Source: Lachnospiraceae bacterium (GTDB taxonomy: Bacteria; Bacillota; Clostridia; Lachnospirales; Lachnospiraceae). Taken from it: a stretch of 35,652 bases of DNA. The translations under genes were made by a program, and so were the position numbers. Below the pieces are notes generated by a model. The model did not search any database. It worked only from the letters and a program-made list of their open reading frames with translations, and was not told the DNA's origin. Below are positions 1 to 10,700 of the stretch, in pieces (the first letter of the stretch is position 1; each line of letters starts with the position of its first letter). The stretch covers positions 1 through 35,652 of the forward strand of contig JAUNDG010000025.1 of NCBI GenBank assembly GCA_030526195.1, given 5' to 3'.

Positions 1-300
1 TTTTGGCGATTTTGGCCCGATGATTATTGGCTGAAATCACCCGATGCTAACAATAGCCAACCAGACCATGTAAAACCCGCCGATATATCTAAGATAAAAA
101 AGTGCGGTTTCAAAATAATGGTCCAATTCATACAATGCGATCGTACAAATTGCCTGTACAAAGCCATAACCTATACATATACCTAAAATCAACTTCCGAC
201 TGTCTTTCCATCCATATTTGCTGGTAGTGTTTAATGAAAGAATATTGCCAGGGCCAGGTGTAAAAGAGCAAACGACCATATAACCCAGTAGTGTAAAGAA
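1..300 (-). pseudogene. LysE-family amino-acid exporter, N-terminal remnant
   Basis: An open stretch on the minus strand (ATG at 279, stop at 37) encodes the N-terminus of a LysE/RhtB-type inner-membrane exporter. The family signature TPGPGN follows a hydrophobic start, and two more hydrophobic segments come after it, ending in YMVWLAI. Family members are about 200 residues; here the frame stops after about 80. The reading appears to continue in another frame towards base 1, which suggests a frameshift near base 40. The frame is also open upstream of the ATG (FFTLLGY precedes it), but no standard start codon lies in frame near the AGGAGG at about 317-322, so the start may be damaged too. Because the window edge cuts the gene, the call of a broken gene is likely but not certain. 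Family recognition is good; substrate is unknown. Confidence 0.55.
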
Positions 301-477
301 GCTATCACCGTTTTTTGCCTCCTGTGTAAATCTGTATTATAGAATAATAGATTCACTATCATTTTCCAACATACTAACAAATTTATGAGCAACTTATAAA
401 TTCGCTAATATCTTGTTTGCAGGGGGCTATTTTTTTATGATTGAGACATCAAAAGTAATCCGATGGAGGTAACAATT

Positions 478-873
478 ATGTTGAATGAAAATGTGGTAAA
501 TCTATTAAAGAAGAGCATGTGGGATCTTGCTACTTGCAGTAATGGCGAGCCGAATGTAGTTCCAGTGGCATTTAAGGATGTAACACCCGATGGAAAACTA
601 CTTGTAGGAGATGTGTTTCTGGAAACTACTTTAAAGAACCTTGAGGTAAATGAAGGAAAAATCGCCATTTCCATCTATGACACACAGAATTTGGAAGGAT
701 ACCAGGTGAAAGGTACTGCTGAATATCTCACAACAGGTGAAATTGTTGATACATTTAAGGCGATGGTTGAGAAAATGTTTAATGGCGCAGCAACTGCGAA
801 AGGTGCCTTAGTTATTACACCAGAAAAAGTAATCGTAACAACGCCTGGCGCAGACAATAAAAAAGTACTGTAA
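478..873 (+). CDS. Pyridoxamine 5'-phosphate oxidase-like (PNPOx) flavin-binding protein
   Basis: A 131-residue soluble protein of the small single-domain PNPOx-like split-barrel family, whose members usually bind FMN or a related flavin cofactor and act in redox or unknown roles. The N-terminal segment WDLATCSNGEPNVVPVAF is the typical first strand pair of these proteins, followed by DGKLLVGDVFLETTLKNL and a NPKIAI-like strand (EGKIAISIYD) and GYQVKGTAEY. I chose ATG 478 because GGAGG (465-469) lies eight bases upstream; the in-frame ATG at 463 overlaps that site. The gene is complete and stands between decayed genes in an A+T-richer patch, so it may be a relatively recent acquisition. True oxidase activity cannot be inferred: many small members of the family lack it. 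Confidence 0.8.
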   Translation: MLNENVVNLLKKSMWDLATCSNGEPNVVPVAFKDVTPDGKLLVGDVFLETTLKNLEVNEGKIAISIYDTQNLEGYQVKGTAEYLTTGEIVDTFKAMVEKMFNGAATAKGALVITPEKVIVTTPGADNKKVL

Positions 874-899
874 AATTTATTTATTTCATCAATGAGAGA

Positions 900-1076
900 G
901 TGGTCTCAATAAATCTAAGGTTTGGAGCATTTTATGTTATGACAAATGCACTTCAGGTAATGCTGGGACTTACAGGTCTTGTGTGGGCACAACCTGTTGC
1001 AGATGTGATATCTCTTATTGTGGATATTGTATTGTATTTGAGGATATCAAAAAAGATGATGAAAGTATCCGAATAG
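900..1076 (+). pseudogene. MATE efflux pump, C-terminal remnant
   Basis: The frame ending at TAG 1074-1076 encodes a short hydrophobic stretch with the residues GLTGLVWAQPVADVISLI followed by a basic tail (RISKKMMK). The pattern GLxGxWxAQPxADxxS is the usual last membrane segment of MATE-family drug/sodium antiporters. Everything upstream of about base 900 is missing, and the preceding gene ends at 873, so only some 50-60 of about 450 residues remain. An ATG exists at 939 but has no convincing ribosome binding site. This is a deletion remnant, unrelated in position to the intact MATE gene at 22208. Confidence 0.6.
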
Positions 1077-1090
1077 GATTGATGATAGTC

Positions 1091-1465
1091 TTAACCCGCC
1101 TTGTAAATATGCAGGGTGGGTTTTTCGTTAATAATGGAAAGAATGCTGTAACCATCCAGGTACAAACGGAAAATGAGACGTACATTCTTTGCCTGATCTT
1201 CATTGATGACAAGATGTCCGTTTCTATCATGTTTATAGCCATAGCAGACTTTGTTGTATAATTTGCTTTTACCTAACTTGGCACCGGCTTCTAATCCCCA
1301 GTTGATATTATCGGACCTGCTCATATTATCCTGCTCTGCAAAGGCAAGATGAGCAGCAAGATGTATCTGTATTTCCGGCAGAAAATGGGCCGGCAGCCAG
1401 TGATGTAAAATGGCCCGGGTGCTATCGTTGGATAATGGGTTCACAATACAACGATAAGGTTTCAT
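1091..1465 (-). pseudogene. Large serine recombinase, internal fragment
   Basis: Minus-strand reading gives 124 residues. The middle part (about residues 40-113) resembles the junction between the resolvase catalytic domain and the Recombinase domain of large serine recombinases: a helix ending NINWGLEAG, then KVCYGYKHDRNGHLVINEDQ, then VRLIFRLYLDGYSILSI. In intact enzymes this follows a catalytic domain of about 140 residues with the nucleophilic serine, and is followed by zinc and coiled-coil parts; both are absent. It is therefore a relic of a mobile element such as a conjugative transposon or phage integrase. The first 35 residues are not recognisable. The fragment supports the view that bases 1-1640 are degraded accessory DNA. 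Confidence 0.6.
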
Positions 1466-1488
1466 AGGATGTCACATCAGACTCAAAG

Positions 1489-1545
1489 AATAGGACTTTC
1501 GGAGTTTACCCGTTTGATCGTGTGGATAAACCTGAAAGTCCTATT
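1489..1545. repeat. Long imperfect inverted repeat
   Basis: AATAGGACTTTC (1489-1500) is perfectly repeated in inverted form as GAAAGTCCTATT (1534-1545). Inside it, GTTTACCC and GGATAAAC can also pair with one G-T. The result is a long stem with a short loop in the 290-base gap between the recombinase fragment and the surface-protein operon. No T-run follows, so it is not a standard terminator; it could be the end of, or a miniature copy of, a mobile element. Confidence 0.6.
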
Positions 1546-1694
1546 TTAGAAAAATGGTCATATTACCAAAAATCTAAAATAGAGTTGGAGACAGGCCCGG
1601 AATGAAAAAGGCAAAATGTTGATACCTTTTTCCGTAAATTTTACAGGAAATCTGCGCGCTTTTTTGGTACAATTATGTAGAATGCGGAATTTTT

Positions 1695-1719
1695 TTCTCG
1701 TTGTGGAGAACAACGGGAA
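1695..1719 (+). other. Leader hairpin upstream of the surface-protein operon
   Basis: TTCTCGTTGT (1695-1704) pairs with ACAACGGGAA (1710-1719) with one G-T pair and a five-base loop. It lies 35 bases before the TTG start of the first operon gene. A TACAAT that could be a -10 element sits upstream at 1668-1673, but I see no acceptable -35. The hairpin would be in the 5' leader and could affect message stability or translation; that is inference. Confidence 0.35.
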
Positions 1720-1754
1720 TTTATATCACCTGATAGAGGACTTGGAGAAGACAC

Positions 1755-2924
1755 TTGACAGATAAGAGACCCCTTCAAACGGAACAAACAGAATATGGCG
1801 AGGCCTGTTCGCTGCCGGCGGTATCGGACAAAGGAACGAAAGGTAATGGCTCGGATCTGAAAAAGCAGAAAGCCAGACTGCTGCGGTCCTGCTTTATCCT
1901 TTTTGTGGCCATGACCTCCCTGGTGGTGGCTGTTGTGGCCTGGTTTGTCAACAATTCGAAAATGCAGGCGACGGGCATCACCATCGGTCTTGATGACCGG
2001 GCCGTGGAGCTGCGCAGTTATGGCACGGCGGGTGTCCATGATGACGTGCTGAAACGCATTTTGGGCACCGATGGCGAAAAGGGTTTCTGGTACAAGCTGG
2101 GATTGGGCGCTAACCCATTTTCGGAAACGAGTACAGGATATGCGGCCATCAACTGGCTGCTGAGCCCGGACAGCAATATCGGCAATTACAGCGATGTGCC
2201 CGTTGACTGGACAGATCCCAATGCCAACCGACAGGAAATGGCCATCGAGCCCGGCTCCAGCGGACGGGTTAGCTTCAGCATCGTGCCGAAGTACAGCGGC
2301 GATGTGAAACTGGATATGAACCTGGATCTGATCCCTATGGCGGTGTCGGAAACCAGTTTTTCCGAAATCCCGGAGGACAGCATCGAGCATGGCTTTATTG
2401 ACGGCCATATTCGATTCTACATGATCAAGCCGGGCCTTAGCGGGGCGCAGTATCTTGAGTGGATCGAGGACGGGGCATTTTCAATCGAGATCGATAATGC
2501 CGAGGCGAACCGGGAGTACGTGTACACCCTGTATTGGTGCTGGCCGCAGACCTTTGCGGTGACGGTGCTGAAGGCTCGCGATGTGTACCTGAACGGCAGA
2601 GCGCCTCTCTTTTATGCCAATGTGGACGGCCTGATCGGGGCACTGTTTGGTAACAGCGAGGACATGCGCCGTTACTTGCTGACGGTGATGACCAATGATC
2701 CGCAGCATTATTTCTTCAGTAACCTGACCGGGGCGCCGCTTGAGCCGGGGCAGAAGGATCTGGCTTACATCGACGAAATTTACAACACACTGTCGACGGA
2801 TATGTCTTTTGAGGCAAGAAATGCCTTTGTTGAGTTGAGTTCTTATTACAATCAGGCCGACCAGTATATCGGGAAAAACGTCAATTGCGTGAGGGTTAGC
2901 CTGACAGGAGATTTGCGTGATTAA
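1755..2924 (+). CDS. Exported single-TM protein with AWF motif (operon gene 1)
   Basis: A 389-residue protein of no family I can name with certainty. It has a short basic cytoplasmic tail, one hydrophobic segment (about residues 45-65) and an outside domain of about 320 residues. The segment is followed at once by AWFVNNSKMQATGITI. This layout, a hydrophobic helix then an A-[YW]-F/T motif and a strand-rich domain, recalls SipW-dependent exported proteins such as TasA and camelysin; that link is inference. The start is TTG, chosen because GGAG (1744-1747) lies seven bases upstream and no ATG fits. Its end overlaps gene 2 by eight bases, so the genes are translationally coupled. It may be a subunit or partner of the giant secreted protein encoded downstream. 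Confidence 0.7.
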   Translation: MTDKRPLQTEQTEYGEACSLPAVSDKGTKGNGSDLKKQKARLLRSCFILFVAMTSLVVAVVAWFVNNSKMQATGITIGLDDRAVELRSYGTAGVHDDVLKRILGTDGEKGFWYKLGLGANPFSETSTGYAAINWLLSPDSNIGNYSDVPVDWTDPNANRQEMAIEPGSSGRVSFSIVPKYSGDVKLDMNLDLIPMAVSETSFSEIPEDSIEHGFIDGHIRFYMIKPGLSGAQYLEWIEDGAFSIEIDNAEANREYVYTLYWCWPQTFAVTVLKARDVYLNGRAPLFYANVDGLIGALFGNSEDMRRYLLTVMTNDPQHYFFSNLTGAPLEPGQKDLAYIDEIYNTLSTDMSFEARNAFVELSSYYNQADQYIGKNVNCVRVSLTGDLRD

Positions 2925-3696
2925 GAAACGGAAAGAAAAGAACAATCTATCACCGGAAAAGAGGGCGAAGCGTATGCTCACGGCCTCGGTCGTGTCATGC
3001 ATTGTGGCTGTGCTGGCGCTGATCATCGTGACCTTTTCCTGGCTGTCCTACAGAAGGGCGTTGGAGTCTCTGACATGGATCAAGATTCCCATCACCCTGG
3101 ATATCCAGAGCGGTGATAATCATAACATCGCGTATATGGATATGGGCAATATCGATGCCGATCAGGGTGAAAAGACCTATGTTTTCTGCGTCTACGGGGA
3201 GCCGGTGGATATTTATTCCCTTCAGCTGGCGTATACCACGAATATTGCTTTCTATTATGACGTGTACAGAGCGGATCTGGCCTCCGGCAGCGGGGACGTG
3301 GCTTTTTCATTTACGGATGCCGGTGGTGACCACACTGAGTGGTTCAACTATGTGAAGGATGGCAGCGGTAATATCGCCGCACCCGTCATTTCCGCAAAGC
3401 CTGTTCATGCGCTGACCAGTGCCCAGGTGGCGGAGCATCAGAGCCACCGTTTAAGCTATGGTGACGAGAAGGGGCTGAACCCCATCAGCACGGATAAGGT
3501 GCAGAGCAATGCCCAGCCGCTTTACTGGCTGGCCAATGAAAATGGCATGAGCGTGCTTAATCCGCGCAACATTCAGTTCCGGGATGCCATGAACCAGTAT
3601 TTCTGCGACTATTACATCATCAAAGTCAGATGGGATCCGGGCACCGTCGAAAATGACAAGGAAACCGACATGGTTTACTTGACCGCCAGCCGCTAA
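2917..3696 (+). CDS. Exported single-TM protein (operon gene 2)
   Basis: A 259-residue protein with a very basic N-terminus (about 20 residues), one hydrophobic segment (about residues 23-45, ending TFSWLSYRR) and an outside domain of about 210 residues rich in aromatic residues and predicted strands. The start is GTG with AGGAG at 2906-2910, six bases upstream, and it overlaps the stop of gene 1. The arrangement repeats that of genes 1 and 3, although sequence similarity is low. SFSWLSYRR sits where gene 1 has AWF and gene 3 has AAYTS, so the three probably share an export mode. Function unknown; a structural or assembly role for the surface protein is inferred from the operon. Confidence 0.65.
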   Translation: MIKKRKEKNNLSPEKRAKRMLTASVVSCIVAVLALIIVTFSWLSYRRALESLTWIKIPITLDIQSGDNHNIAYMDMGNIDADQGEKTYVFCVYGEPVDIYSLQLAYTTNIAFYYDVYRADLASGSGDVAFSFTDAGGDHTEWFNYVKDGSGNIAAPVISAKPVHALTSAQVAEHQSHRLSYGDEKGLNPISTDKVQSNAQPLYWLANENGMSVLNPRNIQFRDAMNQYFCDYYIIKVRWDPGTVENDKETDMVYLTASR

Positions 3697-3839
3697 TCTG
3701 TTGACGGCAGTGCGAAGGGGGCCTGAGCGCAAACTCGGATTCGGGAAATCTGACGGGACGGGCCGAAAAACGGGTCTGTGCTGCAGAATTGATAAGACAG
3801 AACGATAAGACAGCTCCGCCGGGGAAGGAGGATACAGAT

Positions 3840-4787
3840 ATGAAGAAACAGCCGAATATGAAGAAAATGAAGCAGTTGACCACTGTATTCTTTGTCCTTG
3901 CCGCCCTTCTGGCAGTCATCACCATCAGCTTTGCGGCTTACACCAGTATCAGTAGTGTGAAGCGAGTCGTCACCGTTAAGGGCACCGAGCAGTTATTTAC
4001 ATCAGACATCCTGATGCCCTATGAGGATGCGGACAATCTGGAGAGCCGGGTCATTTCCTTTGGCGCTGGGGCGACGGATAAGTCATTCGAGGTGAACATC
4101 TCAAACCACATTCAGGGCGACGTCAGCAAATACGATGCCAAGGGTTTCTCTTACACCTTTAACATGGAATTATTTGACCGGAACGGCAACCGGGTGACGG
4201 ATGCGGCGGTTTATCAGCAGTTGAAGATCAACGGCACGGCCATGAGCGCCAATCCCTATGCCATTTCCGGTGTTTTCCCGGGCGGTGCCTCCAAGGATGA
4301 TCTTTACAAGTTTACCCTGACGGATGATCTGATGGCCTGCAAGCTGAAGCTCACAGCCGTGTCTTCCGTCAATACCTATAAGCCCCTGGGCCGCCTTATC
4401 AGCTTCACCACGGACAAAACCAGTGCGAACTGGACCGGGGAGTTTATGACGGCTGAAAAGGTCACAGCGGTTATGAACAAAGAACTGGGCATGATCAATT
4501 ATCTGATCTCCGGCCATGTGGAGGAGGATTGCGTGCTGAGCTGGGATGCCACACGGGTTGATATTGATCAGTGGTTCCTGGATGATCTGGGGGTGACGCC
4601 TGAAGAGGGCGACGGCGGTCGGAAAATGCTGAGACTTCATCTGGGCGCCGAGAATACACCGGATCAGTACATCATCACTTTCTACAGAACCTATGCCGTT
4701 TCTGACCTTGAAAGTGAAACCTGGGATGATATTCAGTCATACATTTCATTTACTAATTCCAAGGATACATCGGGAGGCAGTCTATGA
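3840..4787 (+). CDS. Exported single-TM protein with AAYTS motif (operon gene 3)
   Basis: A 315-residue protein with a basic N-terminus, one hydrophobic segment (about residues 12-32) ending SFAAYTS, and a strand-rich outside domain. The ATG at 3840 is preferred over the in-frame ATG at 3789 because AAGGAGG (3825-3831) lies eight bases before it. The SFAAYTS junction resembles the (A/S)xAYFT motif of SipW-type signal peptides in TasA-like matrix proteins. That is a resemblance only: no SipW-like peptidase gene lies in the window. The stop overlaps the start of the giant gene (ATGA), giving translational coupling. A 143-base gap separates it from gene 2, without a terminator that I can see. 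Function unknown. Confidence 0.7.
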   Translation: MKKQPNMKKMKQLTTVFFVLAALLAVITISFAAYTSISSVKRVVTVKGTEQLFTSDILMPYEDADNLESRVISFGAGATDKSFEVNISNHIQGDVSKYDAKGFSYTFNMELFDRNGNRVTDAAVYQQLKINGTAMSANPYAISGVFPGGASKDDLYKFTLTDDLMACKLKLTAVSSVNTYKPLGRLISFTTDKTSANWTGEFMTAEKVTAVMNKELGMINYLISGHVEEDCVLSWDATRVDIDQWFLDDLGVTPEEGDGGRKMLRLHLGAENTPDQYIITFYRTYAVSDLESETWDDIQSYISFTNSKDTSGGSL

Positions 4788-7700
4788 AAAACATATATAA
4801 ACGGTTGATGGCCCTGTCGCTGTCGTTCGTGCTCTCGTGGCAGAGCGTCAGCGCGGTCTATGCCGATAACATAACGGGACTTTCGACGGCCGAGTCAGCT
4901 GTTGAAAGCCAAAACGGTCAGGTTTCCGGCGATGTCGGAGGCACCGGTTCTGTCGACAATATCGGGCGAGCGGATGCCGCAAGAGTCGCGGCTGTCAACG
5001 TTGACCCGCAGGCGGAAAACGACGCCGGCGCAGGCGCGGGCACAGGCTCGGATACCGGATCAGGCTCGGATACCGGATCCGGTTCAGACAGCGGCTCGGA
5101 ATCCGGCGCGGGTTCCGGTTCAGGAGAAGCACCCGGCACAGGTTCGGCGTCAGGCGATGGCACCGGTTCAGAAGGTGGTACCGGCTCGGGCGAGGAAACC
5201 GGCACGGAAGAGGGCGCCGGCTCAGGCGACGAGACGGGCTCGGAAGAGGGCAGCGATTCAGAAGACTCAGAAACTGAGGATGAGGCTGATTCAGAAGAAG
5301 ACAAAAAAGAAGATGACACTTTAAAAGATGAGGGGCTTTGGCCGGATGACCTGGGTGATGAGCTCATCACGCTGGATGGGCCGCCGGAACTCAAGAGCTC
5401 TCAGGACTTTTTTGACCTGTCCGCTTTGCCGGCTGATGTCTATCAGTATGCGGATATCACCATCACCCGTGCATCGGATGTTGCCTTTGACCTGACGGAA
5501 AAGGACGAAAATGGCCTGCCGAAGTTCAAGGGCTTCGGGTCTGCCGAATACCCCTTCATGGGGTCCATCACGGTGACCAACTATCAGTCGGGTATCGAGA
5601 TTCCTTTGGATACCCCGCTGTTTAACGCGCTGGATCAAAGCGCGGTGATTCACGAGGGCTTATTCCTGGAGGCCACGGTCGATACCAACAATCCGTTGCT
5701 GGCCGGCCAGTACACCAACAGAAATAATCTCCCGGAGGCCGGTCTTGTTCAGGTGAAGATCAATGCCCGGCAGAATATCAGCACCGGTGAGTTCCCCGGC
5801 TTCGGGGGTCTGATCGACACCATCGAAACCGGCGCAGCGCTGAGGCTCAGCGTGGATAATGTCACCGTGGCCGGCAATACCAGTGTGAACGGCAACGGCC
5901 ATATCGGGTTATTCTGCAATAACCTGGCAGCCGGGGCCCGGCTGGATCTTATGGCCTACACCGGCGACACAGCTTTTAGTGTCATGACCATTGGCGGTCA
6001 TGCCGGCGGCCTTATCGGTCAGATGGAAGCCGGTTCCGTGCTCAACTGCTATGCCTTTGCGGAGACCCTGACCCATACGGTCACATCTGCCGGCGGCTAT
6101 GCCGGCGGCCTTGTGGGGCATATGCAGGATGAAGCCGAGATCCACATTTTCTCAGGTGAAGGCACAGCTTTTGCCGCTGAGGTTACGGGCAACTTTGCCG
6201 GCGGCATCGCCGGGCGAGCCCGGAATCCGCATGTTGACAGCCAGAACGCCATTTTCGTCAGAGGCACCATGTCCGGCGACAGCGCGGCGGGCGGTTTTAT
6301 GGGTCTGGCGGAGTACGTCTCCGCTCAGGGCCAGGGCCGCGAGGTTGATTTTACGAAAATGACGCTGCAGGCGGCGACAAACGGCGGCCGTCATGTGGGC
6401 GGTGCCTACGGCGCTCTGAATCAGGGCGGCGCAGGCTCTCTGACTTTAAAAAATGGCTCTGTGACTTACACCCACAACAACGGGTTCACCAGCTGGCAGG
6501 ATGCGGGCTTTATCGGCCAGTATACCTGTGATAATCTGGCCGCTGTCCTGCGAGTTCAGGATATGGTGATCGATGTCACGGAAAAAGGCAGCACCACGGC
6601 TTACGGTGGTGTGATCGGCTATGTGGCGGATACCGGCGCAGCCGACTGCATCGCAAATGCGGGGGCCGCTTATGTGGAAATCGACCATGTGACGGTGACA
6701 GCTTCTGTGAACGGGGGCAGTGTGAGCGGCGTTGACGGGACCTTCGGTGGCCTGGTGGGCCAGATGAGCGGGTCCGGTCACTTTGTGAATATCAGTGGTG
6801 TCAACACCATTTCCTCAAACGGCAAAGTCGGGGCGACCCGTTGGGGCGGCCTGGTGGGGTCCGCAAAGAACGGGGCGATCCGCATCGCCGGCACCTCGGA
6901 TCTGGCGGGGCTTAGCACAGGCAGCCGGGGCAACACTGTCGGTGTGATCGTGGGTGAGATCAGCAGCACCCTGGTTTACGCCCTGGGCAGCGGCAATGAT
7001 GCCGCCACCTGGCTGCTGAAGCGCGTGAACACCACCCAGACCAGTGACGTGGGTTCCTACGGCTCCGTCACAAGACTCTATAGTCCCGATGCCACCGGTC
7101 ATGTTCTCACAGAAGCCGTGAGAACCGGCAATGCCCTGTCACCGGATCAGGCGGGGGCGGACGATGTGGTCGCTTTCTATTCAGACAGTCACCGCGTTGA
7201 AATCTGTTATAACGCCGGTGCCGATCTGGTGATCCGCAATAAGCGGGACCTGGTGGCCCTGGCCATGCTGATCCAGTGCGGCCTCACAGGCGATGTGGGC
7301 ACCTACCGGAATCAGGCCGGTGCCACAGCCAACATTCTGACAAAAGATATCACGGTGGATGCCGCCCTCGGCGGTCAGACCATTGATCTTGCCGGCACCG
7401 GCTTTACCGGCATGCTGCGGGATAATGACAGTCAGCAGTATACCGGCAACTTTGAGGGGCAGAATGTGACCATCAAGCTGGCGGTGGGCGAAGCGTACGG
7501 CCTGACGGCCGGCGGCAATGCGGCCACTTACGGCGACTCGGCGGCCGGTCAGATCTACAATCATCCGACCATGGGCTTCTTTAGCCGCGTATCCGGGATC
7601 ACCGTCAAAAATGTGACCTTCGACGGCATTTTCAACTTTGGTATGGTGGAAAATGGTCCCTTCGATCCGGTCAATTGCGGCATCGTGGCCGGGCAGGCCT

Positions 7701-10700
7701 GGAACGGCGTGACCTGCGAAAATGTCACGGTGAAGACGGTCATTTCCTATAAGGAAAAGGGCGGCGGCATCAAAAATGCCCGGGTGGCCGGGTATGTGGC
7801 CACCGTTTTCACGGGGGATTACAATTTCCTCAGCTGTACCATGGCGGGGCAGATCCTGAACACCTGCGGCGCCTGGTCTTTCTACAATGCCGGTTTTGTG
7901 GCTTACACCGATCAGCCCAATGCGAACTTCCGGTTTAAGGATTGTCGTCTGGAAGATATGGTGCTGTCCGCTGTGAGCATGGGGAGCAACTATTATGCCT
8001 TTATGGGTGGCCTTCTGGCTTATGCCCATAACTGCGGTCAGGAAAAGAAGATGGACATTGATGGCCTGACCATCACCAACTGTCTGATCGAGAATACGGC
8101 AAATGACCGGTCGGGTGGCCTTTTCGGTTACGAGTGGCAGGGCGTTTATGCCGAGGTAAAGGATGTGACCATCGACAGCTCCACCGTCAAAACCAACGCT
8201 GTTTTCGGCGGCCTGCTGTATGAACACACCGGTTACTTTAAGGTGGGCCGGGAAAATGCCGCTGACGGGACCTGCAGCGGGATCGCTTTCCGAATGAAGG
8301 ACGGCAAGGGGAATAGCTTCAAGGGAAAGACTCTTGAAAGCTCACCCTCAGCCCTGATGATCGCCACCACCAAGGATATCTATAATGAGTATTACTCTTA
8401 TATCGAGATCCTGAAGGATGGCTATGTGCTTGAGGACGGTGCGGTGACTGTGACCTTAAACGGCGGCAATTATTTTGATGATATTGCCGGTGTGACCGAG
8501 TATAAGGACAACGCCAATACGGTTGTGTCCATCGGTCTGACAGCTCAGTCTGCCGGTCAGGCGGTGCTGCTGGATGAGGCAGGCTGCAACAGCTGGCACA
8601 ACGGGTGCCTGGTCAACGGCAGCAAGGCCTACATCAACAGCCATACACGTTACTATTACAATCTGGATTATTACCGGAAGGCGGCGGGCACGGTGATCAG
8701 CACCATTGACACACCGGGCAAGCTTCTGCTGTGGAGTGTGAATGCCTATACCAACGCCACCGTTAACCTGAAGAATAAGAATTATTTCAGAGCCGGCAGC
8801 GGGGTCATCACCGGCAATCTGGATATGTCCGGTCTGTCTTATTACCCGGTGGTGGGTTATCGCAATATCAGCAATGCCGTTATCACCTTCGATTACGAAG
8901 GCATGAACGGTTATGAGATGGCTGAGGGCGATGGCGGCAACAAGGCCTTTGATCAGAGCAATCTGCAGCATTATCAGATGCAGACCGGCCTCTTTTCAAC
9001 GGTGAGTGCCGTCAAGGATAATGCGGTCAACCTCAAGGTGACAAACGTCACCCTGAAGGGCACGGTGGGTAAGTATACCGATCAGGCAGCGGGTGGCCTT
9101 GTCTGCAACAGCATCCGCGGCTATGACTCCAACTACAGAACCACCCTGTCCATCCAGGGCCTTCAGCTTGAAGGCTTCCGGGTAGCGGGCTTTAATGCGG
9201 GCAGCGACAGCCAGCCTCTGCTGGTCAATGCGGCCGGGTCATTTACGGCCATTGCCCTGGACAATGTGACTTATGATGAGGCTGCCTATGCACCGGATGG
9301 TCAGGTGATCAAGGCCGGTGCGGCGCTCATGGGCAGCATGGGCTCAACCGGCACGGAAGCCATCACCCTGAGCTTTTCCAATATGGCGCTGAACGGTAAG
9401 GCAAGCGAGAGCATTTTCTCAAAAGCTTCCTTTGCCACCAGCTTCATGTATAAGGACGAGGCCAGCGGCGGCAGCTACAACTTCACCCGAAATGCCACCA
9501 AGGTGACCTACGGTAAGGAAATCTCCAACGGTGTGGGCAATTCCCAGTACAACCGCAATGCTTACAATGAGGCTGACGGTACCGGTCAGGTCTGGTATCT
9601 GGATACCTTTGGTGAGACGACGGGAGATGTGTATGTTACTCCCACAGGTCCGGGGGCTACCCGGTATGATTTCACGGGGGCTTACCTGCCGTATATCGGT
9701 CACTGGGAAAATGCGGCGCAGAAGTATTATGAGATCGACGTCAACCAGAAGACTGTGTTCCTGGTTGACGGTTGTGGCACCTATGGCCATCCCTTCAAGA
9801 TCAAAGAGGTCAGAAGCAATTTTGACGATCCGTCTATTGCCGACGCCGATGCGGACAAGCTTTTCGGGGCGGCGGATCAGCTGCTGGCTATTATGAAACT
9901 GCTGGATGGGAAGGGCGACGGTACCGCCATCCGGATCAACAAGGCGGTGCTCAATAAAAAAGCCTCAACGGCAAACACGGCCAATACCGCCGGTCATCCG
10001 GACCAGCACACATCGGCCAATGTGCCGGCGGATGATATTGTCATCATCAAAGAAGGTGAAACCTGGTACGAGGCCGAAAATGACGGCATTCGATATAAGA
10101 AGAAAGAGGGCGGCACGTCCTTTGCCAATGCCATCGTCACCGCTTATATCCGAAATGCGTACTATCAGATCTGCGAGGATATCGAGCTGGATCTTGGCCG
10201 TTTCACCGGTATCGGCGGTGCCGGTACCTCCTATGCCTTCAGTGGTGTCATCATCGGTGACAACGCGGCAGCGCCCAGAACGGTGACCATCAAAGGCAAT
10301 GCCAAGAACGGCAACGCCGGCGGTCTTATCCGTTACAGCCAGGGGAGCGTTGTGAAGGATCTCAACATTGTCCTCAACAACGTGACCATCGGCTACAGCC
10401 AGGATTCCGATAAAGCCTCCTTCTTCGGCGGCGCCATCGGCTATGTGATCGGCGGCGACAATGTGATCGACCGCGTGAATGTCAGCGCGACGGGCCTGAC
10501 CATTTCCAAACAGCTCACAGCCGTGGGCGGTTTCGTGGGTCTGGTGGGCGGCGCAGACTGTAAGAAGGGCGGCGGTGTCATTTTCAGAAATATGACATCC
10601 CCGGGCTTAACAGCCTTTGCGGGGGAAGCCCCGGACAACGGCAACTATTACTGGAACCCCTATGTGGGCCGGGTGCTGGATGGCTTTGCCTGTGCGGAGG

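Noticed and set aside
983-1261. Plus-strand open frame across the MATE and recombinase remnants
   Set aside because: It is cysteine-rich junk in a different frame from the MATE remnant and antisense to the recombinase fragment, with no ribosome binding site.
7181-8227. Long minus-strand open frame (348 codons) and several others opposite the giant gene
   Set aside because: They lie opposite a clear gene with signal peptide and repeats, have His/Gly/Ile-rich shadow composition, and lack ribosome binding sites and family motifs.
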